Shown here: piece after piece, positions 31,601-38,002 of the stretch | How positions within the stretch are numbered: position 1 is the first letter of the stretch | How the letters are laid out: each line of letters begins with the position of its first letter | Origin: Owenia fusiformis | Taxonomy: Eukaryota; Annelida; Polychaeta; Sabellida; Oweniidae | Direction of reading: 5' to 3' | DNA length: 64,000 nt | Assembly: GCA_903813345.2 (NCBI GenBank) | Contig: CAIIXF020000009.1 | Span: forward strand, 24,462,740 to 24,526,739 | Notes under the pieces: model-generated | What the model was told of the DNA's origin: nothing | The model's database searches: none | Seen by the model: only the letters and a program-made list of their open reading frames with translations | Position numbers and translations under genes: made by a program

Positions 31601-33279
31601 ATAGTTATACTAAAATCAATAAGATTGACTTTTCATACTGCCTTTTTCAGGTGCAGCAAATGTTGGGCTATTGTCCCCAGTTCGATGCTCTGATAGATCA
31701 GCTGACTGGCAGAGAGACTCTACAGATGTATGCCAGGCTGAGGGGAATACCTGAGAGTGAGATTCCACGAGTTGTTAATGGTTTAATCTCATCTTTGCTG
31801 CTGGAACAACACGCAGACAAGCTTTCCGGAGAATACAGGTATGTATGGAATTAATAAAGATCCTATAGATCTTCCACTGGAGCAGCAGCCAGGATCAGCT
31901 GCCATAAAAGCTAGAAAAAGCTAACATTAGATACTTATAAAACCTCAGAAGGCATCAACCACAGTAACTGTACCAGTCTGACTCCAACACCCCGCCCAGT
32001 CCTAGATTGGGTGGAGCATGTCTTTGTAAGGTTGTACTTCAGTGCTTAAATGGATAATTAGAGATTTAATTGTTATTTGTACTTGGCATGAAAAAATCTT
32101 GCGATAAAATACATGTAGCAAATGGAGTGTAAGGAGTGAGTCTTTGAACATATTTGAAGTGTTGTTTTGATTATATTTTATATTCCAGTGGGGGAAACAA
32201 GAGAAAGTTAAGTACCGCTATTTCATTGGTTGGTAATCCACCAATCCTGTTCCTTGATGAACCTACAACTGGAATGGATCCTGTTGCTAGGCGACTGCTA
32301 TGGGATACTTTATCGAGAGTGAGAGCTAGTGGGAGAACACTTGTGTTGACTTCACATAGGTATGTCACTATACTTCTATGTAGAACTGTTTCAGATCTTT
32401 GTTTTTTGGTGACTGTAGTATATGGTTTTGTAAACATTAAAAGTATTTTTTCTATTTTTGCTACTTAGCTTGGAAATCTTCATTATCCCAAAACCTGTAT
32501 CTGGATATTGTGCAGTCCTCATGACCACATACCTGTCTGGCCAGCAGTCAATCAGTCCTATTCATCAGCCTGTATAACCATTTTTCGTTTGTTTTTGTTG
32601 AGATTCATAACAGAGCAATATATCTTGTCATAGTCAGAAAATTATCAATATGTTCAACTTGAATCTTTTATAAATGCAAAAGCAGACATATGTTATTTGA
32701 TTAGATTTTTGACACGCTGGGTATTTACAGGGCCACCATTTTGCTCCAGTGCAATATTTCTCACTATTTCTTGTTTTCTTCTACAGCATGGAAGAGTGTG
32801 AGGCACTTTGTACCAGGATCGGGATCATGGTAAATGGAGTGTTCAAGTGCTTGGGGAGTACACAGCATCTGAAGAATAAGTTTGGCGAGGGTTACACCCT
32901 TATTGCTAAGATAGGCTACCCTAAAGACGGAGGCTTGCCCAATACACAACCCCTTATGGGATTCATAGAGGGTACATTCCCTGGCTGTATATTGAAAGAC
33001 ATGCACCAAGGAATGCTACATTATCATATAACAAATACTGACTTATCATGGGCCGCAATATTCGGCACCATGGAGCGAGCAAAAGTGCAGTTTAATATTG
33101 AAGATTATTCAGTCAGTCAAACAACATTAGAACAAGTGTTTATTAACTTTGCACGGGCGCAGGTACCGCCACAGGATATGAAATCAGGATGTTGCAAAGG
33201 TTGTTGTATATTTTTTAATTATTGCTGTTGTAGTTGCCATAGTGACCATGAAGAGCTGGTCTCTGAGGAAATAGCTTGA
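16328..33279 (+). CDS. ABCA3: ABCA3-like phospholipid-transporting ATP-binding cassette protein (21 coding exons)
   Basis: Full-size ABC transporter, subfamily A, two TMD-NBD halves, about 1767 residues (human ABCA3 is about 1700). The family moves phospholipids into the lumen of lysosome-related vesicles using ATP. Coding exons: 16328-16622, 17506-17796, 19917-20005, 20252-20407, 20821-21058, 21366-21539, 24657-24838, 25044-25193, 25488-25620, 25898-26052, 26321-26450, 26725-26961, 27124-27373, 27858-28030, 28789-29844, 30039-30106, 30530-30683, 30950-31470, 31651-31838, 32189-32359, 32787-33279. All borders are AG/GT and all phases join. NBD1: GHNGAGKT (555-562), LSGGQ (654-658), LDEPTSGMD (DEP 678-680), TTHF. 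NBD2: GLNGAGKT (1447-1454), [17 protein letters not shown] (DEP 1570-1572), TSHS. No frame break, so the gene looks functional. The 3' end of exon 14 is the least certain border (28006 is an alternative). Confidence 0.95.
16661..17044. mobile_element. hAT-type MITE in ABCA3 intron 1
   Basis: Perfect 12-bp terminal inverted repeats TAGGGATGTCAC, flanked by a perfect 8-bp duplication ttcttaat (16653-16660 and 17045-17052). The 8-bp duplication and TAGGGATG-like ends are typical of hAT elements. The interior, 384 bp in all, has no transposase. GGGACGGG/CCCGTCCCG words near the ends form subterminal inverted motifs. Confidence 0.85.
17506..17796 (+). CDS. ABCA3: ABCA3 coding exon 2 (first extracytoplasmic domain)
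   Basis: Acceptor cattgtttcag, donor gtaagaaa; phase 1 in and out, 291 nt. It encodes [16 protein letters not shown], matching the ABCA3 luminal loop, with NGT and NIS N-glycosylation sequons. Confidence 0.93.
18085..18300. repeat. Degenerate gatgtca..ttgatgatat minisatellite, left part
   Basis: Copies of a roughly 30-bp unit (ttgatgatatattcttatat + gatgtcaatg) with diverged members (catgatatgatgatgtcaaag). The array is interrupted by a LINE fragment from about 18300 and resumes at about 19440. It lies in ABCA3 intron 2. Confidence 0.75.
18300..19435 (+). pseudogene. 5'-truncated LINE fragment (RT C-terminal region) in ABCA3 intron 2
   Basis: Two overlapping + frames (to 18766 and from about 18700 to 19313) encode the C-terminal third of a non-LTR retrotransposon ORF2: the LYGAEIWAP-type segment, the [20 protein letters not shown]-type segment and a final zinc-binding C-x2-C..H-x4-C motif near 19085-19135. 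A frame break lies at an A-run at about 18716. The 3' tail ends gaataaataaat at about 19435, and the sequence then re-enters the minisatellite. It is a dead copy that landed inside the tandem array. Confidence 0.75.
19436..19916. repeat. Minisatellite, right part, running into the exon 3 acceptor
   Basis: Roughly 30-bp units of ttgatgatatattcttatat + gatgtcattg at 19440-19530 and 19740-19910, split by a MITE at 19533-19737. The last unit (ttgatgatctattcttacat, then aatggcattg) is directly continued by ttgcag, the acceptor of ABCA3 exon 3. The array therefore shares its sequence with the 3' end of the intron. Confidence 0.8.
19531..19739. mobile_element. TA-flanked MITE, CTGTATAAGTGGTA termini
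   Basis: The element is 19533-19737. The left end ctgtataagtggta is the exact reverse complement of the right end taccacttatacag. TA is present on both sides (19531-19532 and 19738-19739), consistent with Tc1/mariner/pogo-type insertion. The interior has repeated aattttcc(t/g)aa(t/c) words. It sits within the minisatellite of ABCA3 intron 2. Confidence 0.85.
19917..20005 (+). CDS. ABCA3: ABCA3 coding exon 3
   Basis: Acceptor ttgttgcag, donor gtatca; 89 nt, phase 1 in, 0 out. It encodes [19 protein letters not shown], matching the ABCA3 EGFLAVQ-type segment just before the second membrane helix. Confidence 0.92.
20252..20407 (+). CDS. ABCA3: ABCA3 coding exon 4 (TM2)
   Basis: 156 nt in phase 0. 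It encodes [13 protein letters not shown], then a hydrophobic helix ([15 protein letters not shown]), then the conserved VYEKERKLK that starts the intracellular coupling segment. Donor gtgagt. Confidence 0.94.
20665..20735 (+). mobile_element. tRNA-like SINE head remnant in ABCA3 intron 4
   Basis: A-box-like tagctcagtgg at about 20674, followed about 45 bp later by B-box-like gggttagattcc. Spacing and order match a tRNA-derived pol III promoter, but the arms do not form a clean tRNA. It is read as an old SINE head, related in type to 59752. Confidence 0.5.
20821..21058 (+). CDS. ABCA3: ABCA3 coding exon 5 (TM3-TM4)
   Basis: 238 nt, ends in phase 1 before gtaagg. It begins [18 protein letters not shown], the highly conserved segment after the EKE(R)xLK motif. 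Two hydrophobic helices follow, then FFSK. Confidence 0.94.
21366..21539 (+). CDS. ABCA3: ABCA3 coding exon 6 (TM5)
   Basis: 174 nt, phase 1 in and out, donor cag|gtaaga. It encodes [20 protein letters not shown] and [10 protein letters not shown], matching the ABCA3 SKANMAAAFGG..YFF and SNVAMAMGAQ segments. The next true exon is 3.1 kb away, beyond the 86-bp array. Confidence 0.93.
21778..21951. mobile_element. pogo-like MITE next to the 86-bp array
   Basis: The element is 21780-21949. The left end cagtaaaacttgtcaagtg and the right end cacttgggtaagtagaac-type (read on the minus strand as cagtaacacttgggtaagt) are imperfect inverted repeats. TA lies on both sides (21778-21779 and 21950-21951). 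CAGTAAAACYTGT-type ends recur at 51527-51767, 29905 and 15947. Its right terminus is the first 15 bp of the 86-bp tandem unit that follows. Confidence 0.8.
21935..24694 (+). repeat. 86-bp tandem array carrying the exon 7 splice acceptor, 32 copies
   Basis: 2760 bp equals 32 x 86 plus one 8-bp insertion (near 23861). Each unit has three parts: the terminal bases of the pogo-like MITE (acccaagtgttactg), the intron 3' end (tgtaaatgttacaatgtttcag) and the first 38 nt of ABCA3 exon 7 (gtagtggagttcaatggagc onwards, to gtgggtgtc). All units keep the acceptor AG (one has ttttag). Only the last unit, whose acceptor is at 24655-24656, continues into the full exon. Copies are nearly identical. The many ORFs reading MEQPISG.. 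are by-products of the array. Confidence 0.97.
24657..24838 (+). CDS. ABCA3: ABCA3 coding exon 7 (TM6; genuine copy after the array)
   Basis: 182 nt, phase 1 in, 0 out, donor gtaagt. It encodes [17 protein letters not shown], a helix ([18 protein letters not shown]) and [16 protein letters not shown], the conserved end of the first membrane domain. It is the only unit in the array whose sequence stays open and continues as ABCA protein. Confidence 0.95.
25044..25193 (+). CDS. ABCA3: ABCA3 coding exon 8 (TMD1-NBD1 linker)
   Basis: 150 nt, phase 0. It encodes YWCGGKS, an acidic linker and the start of NBD1 ([13 protein letters not shown]). Confidence 0.93.
25488..25620 (+). CDS. ABCA3: ABCA3 coding exon 9 (NBD1 Walker A)
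   Basis: 133 nt, starting at gtgttc after ttaattag and ending in phase 1 before gtaaga. It holds [20 protein letters not shown], the complete Walker A with its lysine at about residue 561. Confidence 0.96.
25898..26052 (+). CDS. ABCA3: ABCA3 coding exon 10 (NBD1 Q-loop)
   Basis: 155 nt. It encodes [20 protein letters not shown], the Q-loop region that contacts the membrane domains, then EHLRFFAK. Confidence 0.95.
26321..26450 (+). CDS. ABCA3: ABCA3 coding exon 11 (NBD1 signature)
   Basis: 130 nt, ending in phase 1 before gtatgt. It contains [13 protein letters not shown], the ABC signature motif (654-658). Confidence 0.96.
26725..26961 (+). CDS. ABCA3: ABCA3 coding exon 12 (NBD1 Walker B, H-loop)
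   Basis: 237 nt, phase 1 in and out. It contains [17 protein letters not shown] (Walker B and D-loop), [12 protein letters not shown] (H-loop histidine) and [10 protein letters not shown]. Ends KNKYG before gttagt. Confidence 0.96.
27124..27373 (+). CDS. ABCA3: ABCA3 coding exon 13 (NBD1 C-terminal extension)
   Basis: 250 nt, phase 1 in, 2 out, donor gttaat. It encodes [41 protein letters not shown], the ABCA-specific regulatory region after NBD1. Confidence 0.94.
27858..28030 (+). CDS. ABCA3: ABCA3 coding exon 14 (linker; 3' border uncertain)
   Basis: It starts (R)[12 protein letters not shown] after atttcag, then a Ser/Gly-rich low-complexity linker. Two phase-1 donors fit: tcag|gtgttg ending at 28030, or ttga|gtatgt ending at 28006, differing by 8 residues. 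The linker is not conserved enough to choose between them. Confidence 0.75.
28050..28256. mobile_element. MITE with TTA duplications (PIF/Harbinger-like) in ABCA3 intron 14
   Basis: The element is 28053-28253. The left end AGGCCTCTTTACATATGAATGA and the reverse complement of the right end (AGGCCCCCTGAAATATGAATGA) are imperfect TIRs. TTA lies on both sides (28050-28052 and 28254-28256), as expected of PIF/Harbinger elements. 201 bp, noncoding. Confidence 0.7.
28789..29844 (+). CDS. ABCA3: ABCA3 coding exon 15 (TMD2: second ectodomain and TM8-TM10)
   Basis: The longest exon, 1056 nt, phase 1 in and out. It starts [16 protein letters not shown] and [12 protein letters not shown], then a helix and a large extracytoplasmic domain (N-x-S/T at NVS and NKT). 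Then come [37 protein letters not shown] (the second-half KERxxKAKxxQ motif) and helices up to WNILS. Donor gtaagt. Confidence 0.96.
30039..30106 (+). CDS. ABCA3: ABCA3 coding exon 16
   Basis: 68 nt, phase 1 in, 0 out. It encodes [20 protein letters not shown], matching the ABCA3 NILSGIATFL..RIP segment. Confidence 0.92.
30113..30490. repeat. Dispersed repeat copy in ABCA3 intron 16
   Basis: gtgatgacatattgttatgg, ggcatctgtaacaaatggca and gtgacattttgcatgttaa recur in diverged form at 30785-30915 and 13923-13965. Its end (about 30425-30485: gctgggtaaattacatggcg, then gccattttgatc..gcaatattcatcact) recurs at 32709-32765. The family is noncoding and its ends are undefined. Confidence 0.55.
30530..30683 (+). 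CDS. ABCA3: ABCA3 coding exon 17 (TM11 region)
   Basis: 154 nt, ends in phase 1 before gtaaca. It encodes [28 protein letters not shown] and a cysteine-bearing luminal turn (QLC..PCCKG). Confidence 0.93.
30950..31470 (+). CDS. ABCA3: ABCA3 coding exon 18 (TM12 and NBD2 Walker A)
   Basis: 521 nt, phase 1 in, 0 out. It has [15 protein letters not shown], the last helix ([12 protein letters not shown]), a charged linker (NERELMA..), then [19 protein letters not shown] and [19 protein letters not shown] (Walker A, lysine about 1453). Confidence 0.96.
31651..31838 (+). CDS. ABCA3: ABCA3 coding exon 19 (NBD2 Q-loop)
   Basis: 188 nt, phase 0 in, 2 out. It encodes [29 protein letters not shown] and the first part of the split signature (ADKLSGEY|S). 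Confidence 0.95.
32189..32359 (+). CDS. ABCA3: ABCA3 coding exon 20 (NBD2 signature, Walker B, H-loop)
   Basis: 171 nt, phase 2 in and out. It encodes (S)[32 protein letters not shown] and LVLTSH. The second-site signature is YSGGN rather than LSGGQ, as in other ABCA3 proteins. Confidence 0.96.
32787..33279 (+). CDS. ABCA3: ABCA3 coding exon 21 (C-terminus)
   Basis: 493 nt including the stop TGA at 33277-33279. It encodes (S)[30 protein letters not shown] and [20 protein letters not shown]. The final 33 residues hold eight cysteines (GCCKGCC..YCCCSC) and an acidic end, which I do not recall in vertebrate ABCA3. Confidence 0.95.
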
Positions 33280-34640
33280 GTTAAAAAGTGATATTGTACC
33301 TGAATTCAACACATAGATAATAAGTATCACCTTCTCTTGTAGCTAGAATAATGTACATTCCATTGTCCATTAGAAACGTCAGTGGAATTTTCACAATTAT
33401 TTATTTGTGTAAACATTGAAGTATTGTGTAAATTATGCCATTTTTGATATTTACCAGTAAAGCATATTGCAGTAAAAAGGGTGATTCCTTCTTTTACGAC
33501 AAATTATTGAATCAATATAAGGATTTTTCTTATAATATTGATTGAAGGAGAGTCAAATAATGATATGTAATTCCCTAATGCAAAAACAGTAAAATTTGTA
33601 TAGTTAGTTGCAGTACCTTAAAACAGTGCTCTGCTTGTAGGGGGAGAAGGGGGGGGGGTATTCTTACAGATGTAACGTTACAAGTTTTACTGTAACATGT
33701 TGCCAGTAGATATTCAAAAGAGACAAATCAGCTGCTGACTCTGCTGAAAACAATATATTATATGATTAAGTAGATAAAGTAAAATGCTTTAAACACTTGT
33801 GATATTATTTGATATCATAATTTCAACATTTTTTCTAAGCATCCATTGAATGGAGTTGAAGGCTCTCCATGTCATCAGTTAGTCCATCCACCTATTTATC
33901 TGGGCTAATTATCACTAAATTAAAATTACAGGACGCTGAAGAGGTATTACATAAAGGTGTCTCAAGAATCCTTTATCATTGTATATTAGAAATTTTAAAG
34001 CATGTGTACAATGTACATGTACTTATGCATTATCATAACGTGTTATAACAATACACGTATATGAAGGCCATGCAGTTCTTAATGAAATCATAACCCTCAG
34101 TTATCAAAGCAATGATTTGAAGTTGATTGGCCGTGACATACCTGGCATATTTGAATATGTAATAATGCATTATATATAATAAGTATTTTATATGTATGTA
34201 TATTTTTGAGTATGGACATAATTATTGATTTCATACTGAGATTATTTTAGTTTTTATTTCAGTTTGTTTATCTCCTGTTTTATGTGCAGTATTTACATAG
34301 CCATGAACCATATGTGATTAAGAACTAATTTGGAATACATAAATCAGTCAGCTTGGGCATATTTGAATTGTTAACAGTATTTACTATTTAATAAGTTATA
34401 CCATAGTAAAGTTATTTGCTTTTGTATCTGTATAATACTTGTCATACGTATTCTCGAAATATTTTTAACCTCAATTATCTAATCCGAGAATTGTACAAGC
34501 AATACGTTTGTTTTTAATGAGAGGCATTTATTTTAAATAGCGTACCATCCATTTAAGATATCTATCAAATGAATAAATAAAAATATTCTAATTGAATCAA
34601 ACCTGTTCAATAAATATCATTATTTTTGATGTGGTGAGAT
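33280..34640 (+). other. ABCA3 3'UTR and downstream
   Basis: AT-rich with no ORF. Candidate poly(A) signals AATAAA at 34572 and 34609 would place transcript ends at about 34590-34640. A G-run lies at 33641-33659. The extent of the UTR is inferred from these signals only. Confidence 0.45.
34572..34614 (+). terminator. Candidate polyadenylation signals of ABCA3
   Basis: AATAAA at 34572-34577 (overlapping aataaataaaa) and at 34609-34614. These are the first canonical signals I see after the stop codon at 33279. Confidence 0.4.
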
Positions 34641-34754
34641 AATTTAGAATCATTTCATTCTTGTCAATGATTCAATATTCACACTATTTCTTTTTAACAT
34701 ATTATTTATTTCCTTCATAATCAAAAAATACACAAAATATCTACTACCAATCGC

Positions 34755-35277
34755 CATAGCACTGGTGATCCACTCGATTGCGCTGGTTACCGAAACGAAA
34801 ATGTCGGAACATCGAATTTTCCCTTTTCCTTATTTCACACGTTGTAGGCAGAATTCCCACGATATTTTTATCACAAACGTGTATCAGTATCGTATGTTTA
34901 AGAAAATGCATACATTTGCGAACAAATAGTTCAGAAGACAACAGAATCGTCGATTTAATTTCTCGCTAAGTTACATAAACGGTATTTCGAAAGACAGTTG
35001 AGATCTGCACGTTTAACTCAAACCGTTTATGTAACTTAAGTGAGGAATTAAATCGACGATTCTGTTGTCTTCTGAGCTATTTTTTCGCAAATATGTATAC
35101 ATTTTCCGAAATATATGATACTGATATACGTTTGTTAGAAAAAACGTCGTGGGGATTCTGCCTACAACGCGTGAAATAAGGAAAAAAGAAAATTCGTACC
35201 TTCGACGTTCCGACATTTTGTTACCAAAACGAACCGTTTCGGTAACCAGCGTAATCGAGTGGATCACCAGTGCATAG
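34755..35277. mobile_element. 513-bp foldback element, CACTGGTGATCC termini, 5-bp TSD
   Basis: The element is 34760-35272, flanked by catag (34755-34759 and 35273-35277). The arms (about 34760-34995 and 35020-35272) are near-complete reverse complements from CACTGGTGATCCACTCGATT through gttaccgaaacg, cattttgttaccaaaac-type words, ttctgcctacaac and acagaatcgtcgattTaatt. Only about 25 bp separate them. No transposase. A diverged relative is at 36551-37206. Confidence 0.85.
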
Positions 35278-35658
35278 GCATTCTAGGTAGTCTAAATTAC
35301 AATAGAGGATTAATTACATTAATCATAGATGGTTATTGATGGTAATGTGAGAGGTTGGGAGGGAGGCGGGGGGGGTTGTCACAAGATACAAATGAGAGTT
35401 ACATTAATTTGATGGAAACTTATATCATATTCACACTATCTGATGACACAAATCAATACTAGTGTTTTCTACACTCAGTATTAGATGTGAATACTGTTGC
35501 AAAACGTAAGCGTATTAATTTTAGGAAATAAGCATCATCTATCATATTTAGGATGAACATTATAAATGTGCTAATGTGAAGAATCTGGCAATTTCTAAGA
35601 GAATTCATATCATTATTCATATTTTGGAAAACGATTACAATTGTGGAATTTCACAATT
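35278..35658. other. Spacer between inverted-repeat elements
   Basis: A short G-run at 35366; nothing else recognised. Confidence 0.4.
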
Positions 35659-36472
35659 CTTAACCCTACTATCACACCAAACTAGTTCTCACTGCGTTCT
35701 CGAAAACGGGCTTCAACTGTATACGAACGGACTGGACTAAGAACCGTTTGGGATCTATTTACAAACTTCATCGAACGTACTCGAACGGGTAGGTCCTCTA
35801 GAACTTAGACAATGCTCAAAATGTTCTCGTGGTCGTCACGTTCTACAATTAGAACGAGTGACAACGTACTAACGACGAGCTGGACGTACAACGAACGGAA
35901 CCGTCGTACTTCAATCCTACTAGGGACGTTTTAACAACGAGTTGAACTGTCTGCGGACGTGTTGAGAACGAGGTAGAACTAATTGCAAACGGGTTTAAAC
36001 TGATTAAGAACGTATTTAACACTGCTTATGAACGAGTTAGCAAAAATATAGCTATCACACCAAACAAGTTGCCACTGCGTTCTTTAAAACTGGTTTTAAA
36101 CTGTGTGCGAACGGAATGAACGTAGCTGCAACTTTCTAAGGTCTATTTACGAACTTTATGAACGTTCTCAGACGGGAATGTGATTTTAGAATTTTGAATC
36201 GATTCAAAATTCGATGACGACCATACCGTTCTGTAATCAGGTCATGTTGACCTTCTAGACTAAGGGGCGCGTTCTACGACGTTGCACTCCGACGTGGTGC
36301 GACCTGAACGAACTGCGAACGAGATGGACGTATTGAAGACTGTTTAAGAACGGAGAAGCTAATTATTTCAGACATATTTCCCGACCACAGCCAGATTGAG
36401 CCCGTTTGACGACATTTTCGTAGGACTGGCAAGAACGGGTAAGAACTAGTTTGGTGTGATAGGGGGGTAAGA
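35659..36472. mobile_element. DNA element with perfect 20-bp TIRs CTATCACACCAAACTAGTTC
   Basis: The left TIR 35669-35688 and right TIR 36443-36462 are exact reverse complements, and weaker pairing extends outward to ctta/taag. A second left-end-like copy (ctatcacaccaaacaagttg, then ccactgcgttct) starts at 36052, so the element has a nested or duplicated half. The interior is very rich in gaacg/cgttc words, unlike its neighbours. No transposase is recognised and no clear target duplication was found. Confidence 0.75.
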
Positions 36473-36550
36473 GATTCATATTTAGAATGGAAATTACAAA
36501 TGTGCAAGTGTTTCGGACATATCCCGCAATTCTATTTAAGGTTATTAAAT

Positions 36551-37206
36551 CACTGGTACTGAACTATATTACGTTGTTTCCGTTTTGGTAACAAAATGGC
36601 TACGATTCCGGTTGGTAATTAGTTTTTTTTCTTTTCACTGATTTCTCGAGATATAGCACAAATATAGCACAAATCATCCCAATCTTTTCGGCGCAAACAT
36701 ATGTTCGCATTATATATTTATGGAAATCCAAGTGATTTCTTACAAAATAGTTCGTGGGATGACAGAATCGTCCATATAATTCCTAAGATTGGTTACATAA
36801 ACGGAACTTCAAAAACTGTTTACGTAGCAATACCTTCAGCTAGTACTGAACTGATCTTCATGATTTTTCATGAGGCTTTTACATCTCTAAGACGTTTAAG
36901 AAGAACAGGTGTTGATCATATTTCGTAATACGTCTTGAAAATCACATCTTGCAATGCTATGTGTAGTGTTTATTAGGATAATAGTAGAGGTGTTAAATGG
37001 ACGATTCTGTTGTCTTCTCAACTATTTTTGTTCACAAACGTGCATATTTTCTTAAACATGATACTGACACACGTTTATGATAAAATATTGTGGGAATTCT
37101 GCCTACAACTCGTGATATAATGAAAAATCGTACCTCCGCAGTTCCGACATTTTGTTACCGAAACGGATCCGTTTCGGTAATTAGTTTGAAGAGTGCAGTA
37201 TCAGTG
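36551..37206. mobile_element. Diverged relative of the 34760 foldback element
   Basis: It begins cactggtactgaactat and ends gtgcagtatcagtg (inverted). The inner words ccgttttggtaacaaaatgg, gacgattctgttgtcttctc and ggaattctgcctacaac match the 34760-35272 element. The arms are more diverged. The flanks share only aaat, so the target duplication is eroded or shorter. Confidence 0.65.
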
Positions 37207-38002
37207 AAATGTACTATAGTTCTATAGTTTCAAAGTTTCACATATTCGTATTTAAAATCTTCGGTATTTCTGCTTTCAAATCGGAATATTCAAAATAACC
37301 ATGTCAAGGCAGGACGTTGAGTTGTTTTAAGTCTCTTCGAAGTATGAGTTTATTGTAGTCAAATCGAAGGCATTTTAGAGCAGATTGCTAATATTGTCTT
37401 TTTAATTCGTCCCTCGGATAATCCAAAATGGACAAAGTTTGAAAATACCGATTTAATAGCTATTGTCATGAATTCGAAGAAGGTGACTTTCGAAAAAACG
37501 TTGTTGGTCTTTTTATTTTCAAATACAATAAAACCTGTCTTAGTGAACAGCACTCTCTCTCTAGTAAACACCTGTTTCTAGTGGACACCCTTACTCCTCA
37601 CAGACTCTCCACTCAATCTGTTGTTAATACATATCAACACTGAATAATTTTTCGGCAAGAAATTTTCAATATACACAGTTTAACTGTATATGACACTTGG
37701 TAAAAAAGTAAAAATAATATAGAATAAAATGTTTAATATACTGCTAAATAAGTTGCATTAAGAGAGAATCGTAGAGAATATTTTTTCCTGTATAATAGGC
37801 AGTTATTTCTTTTATTATAACGGAAAAAAATATAATACGTATTTTTAAGAATTATTTTTGATTTAATAATATTATTCGTGTATTATTTAAAGGGAACAAC
37901 ATATAATGCCGAATAATATAGAATAATATTCCTGTCAGGAGCAAATAATATGTTGGCATTTGCAATCAAAAACCTATTATACGCGGTTATTTTCGAGCCG
38001 TT
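37207..38002. other. AT-rich intergenic with a MITE end
   Basis: aataaaacctgtcttagtga at about 37527 resembles the CAGTAAAACCTGTCT terminus of the pogo-like MITEs. No gene. Confidence 0.4.

Noticed and set aside
36274-36507. Minus-strand 77-aa ORF
   Set aside because: Lies across the right end of the TIR element at 35659-36472 and has no recognisable motif.
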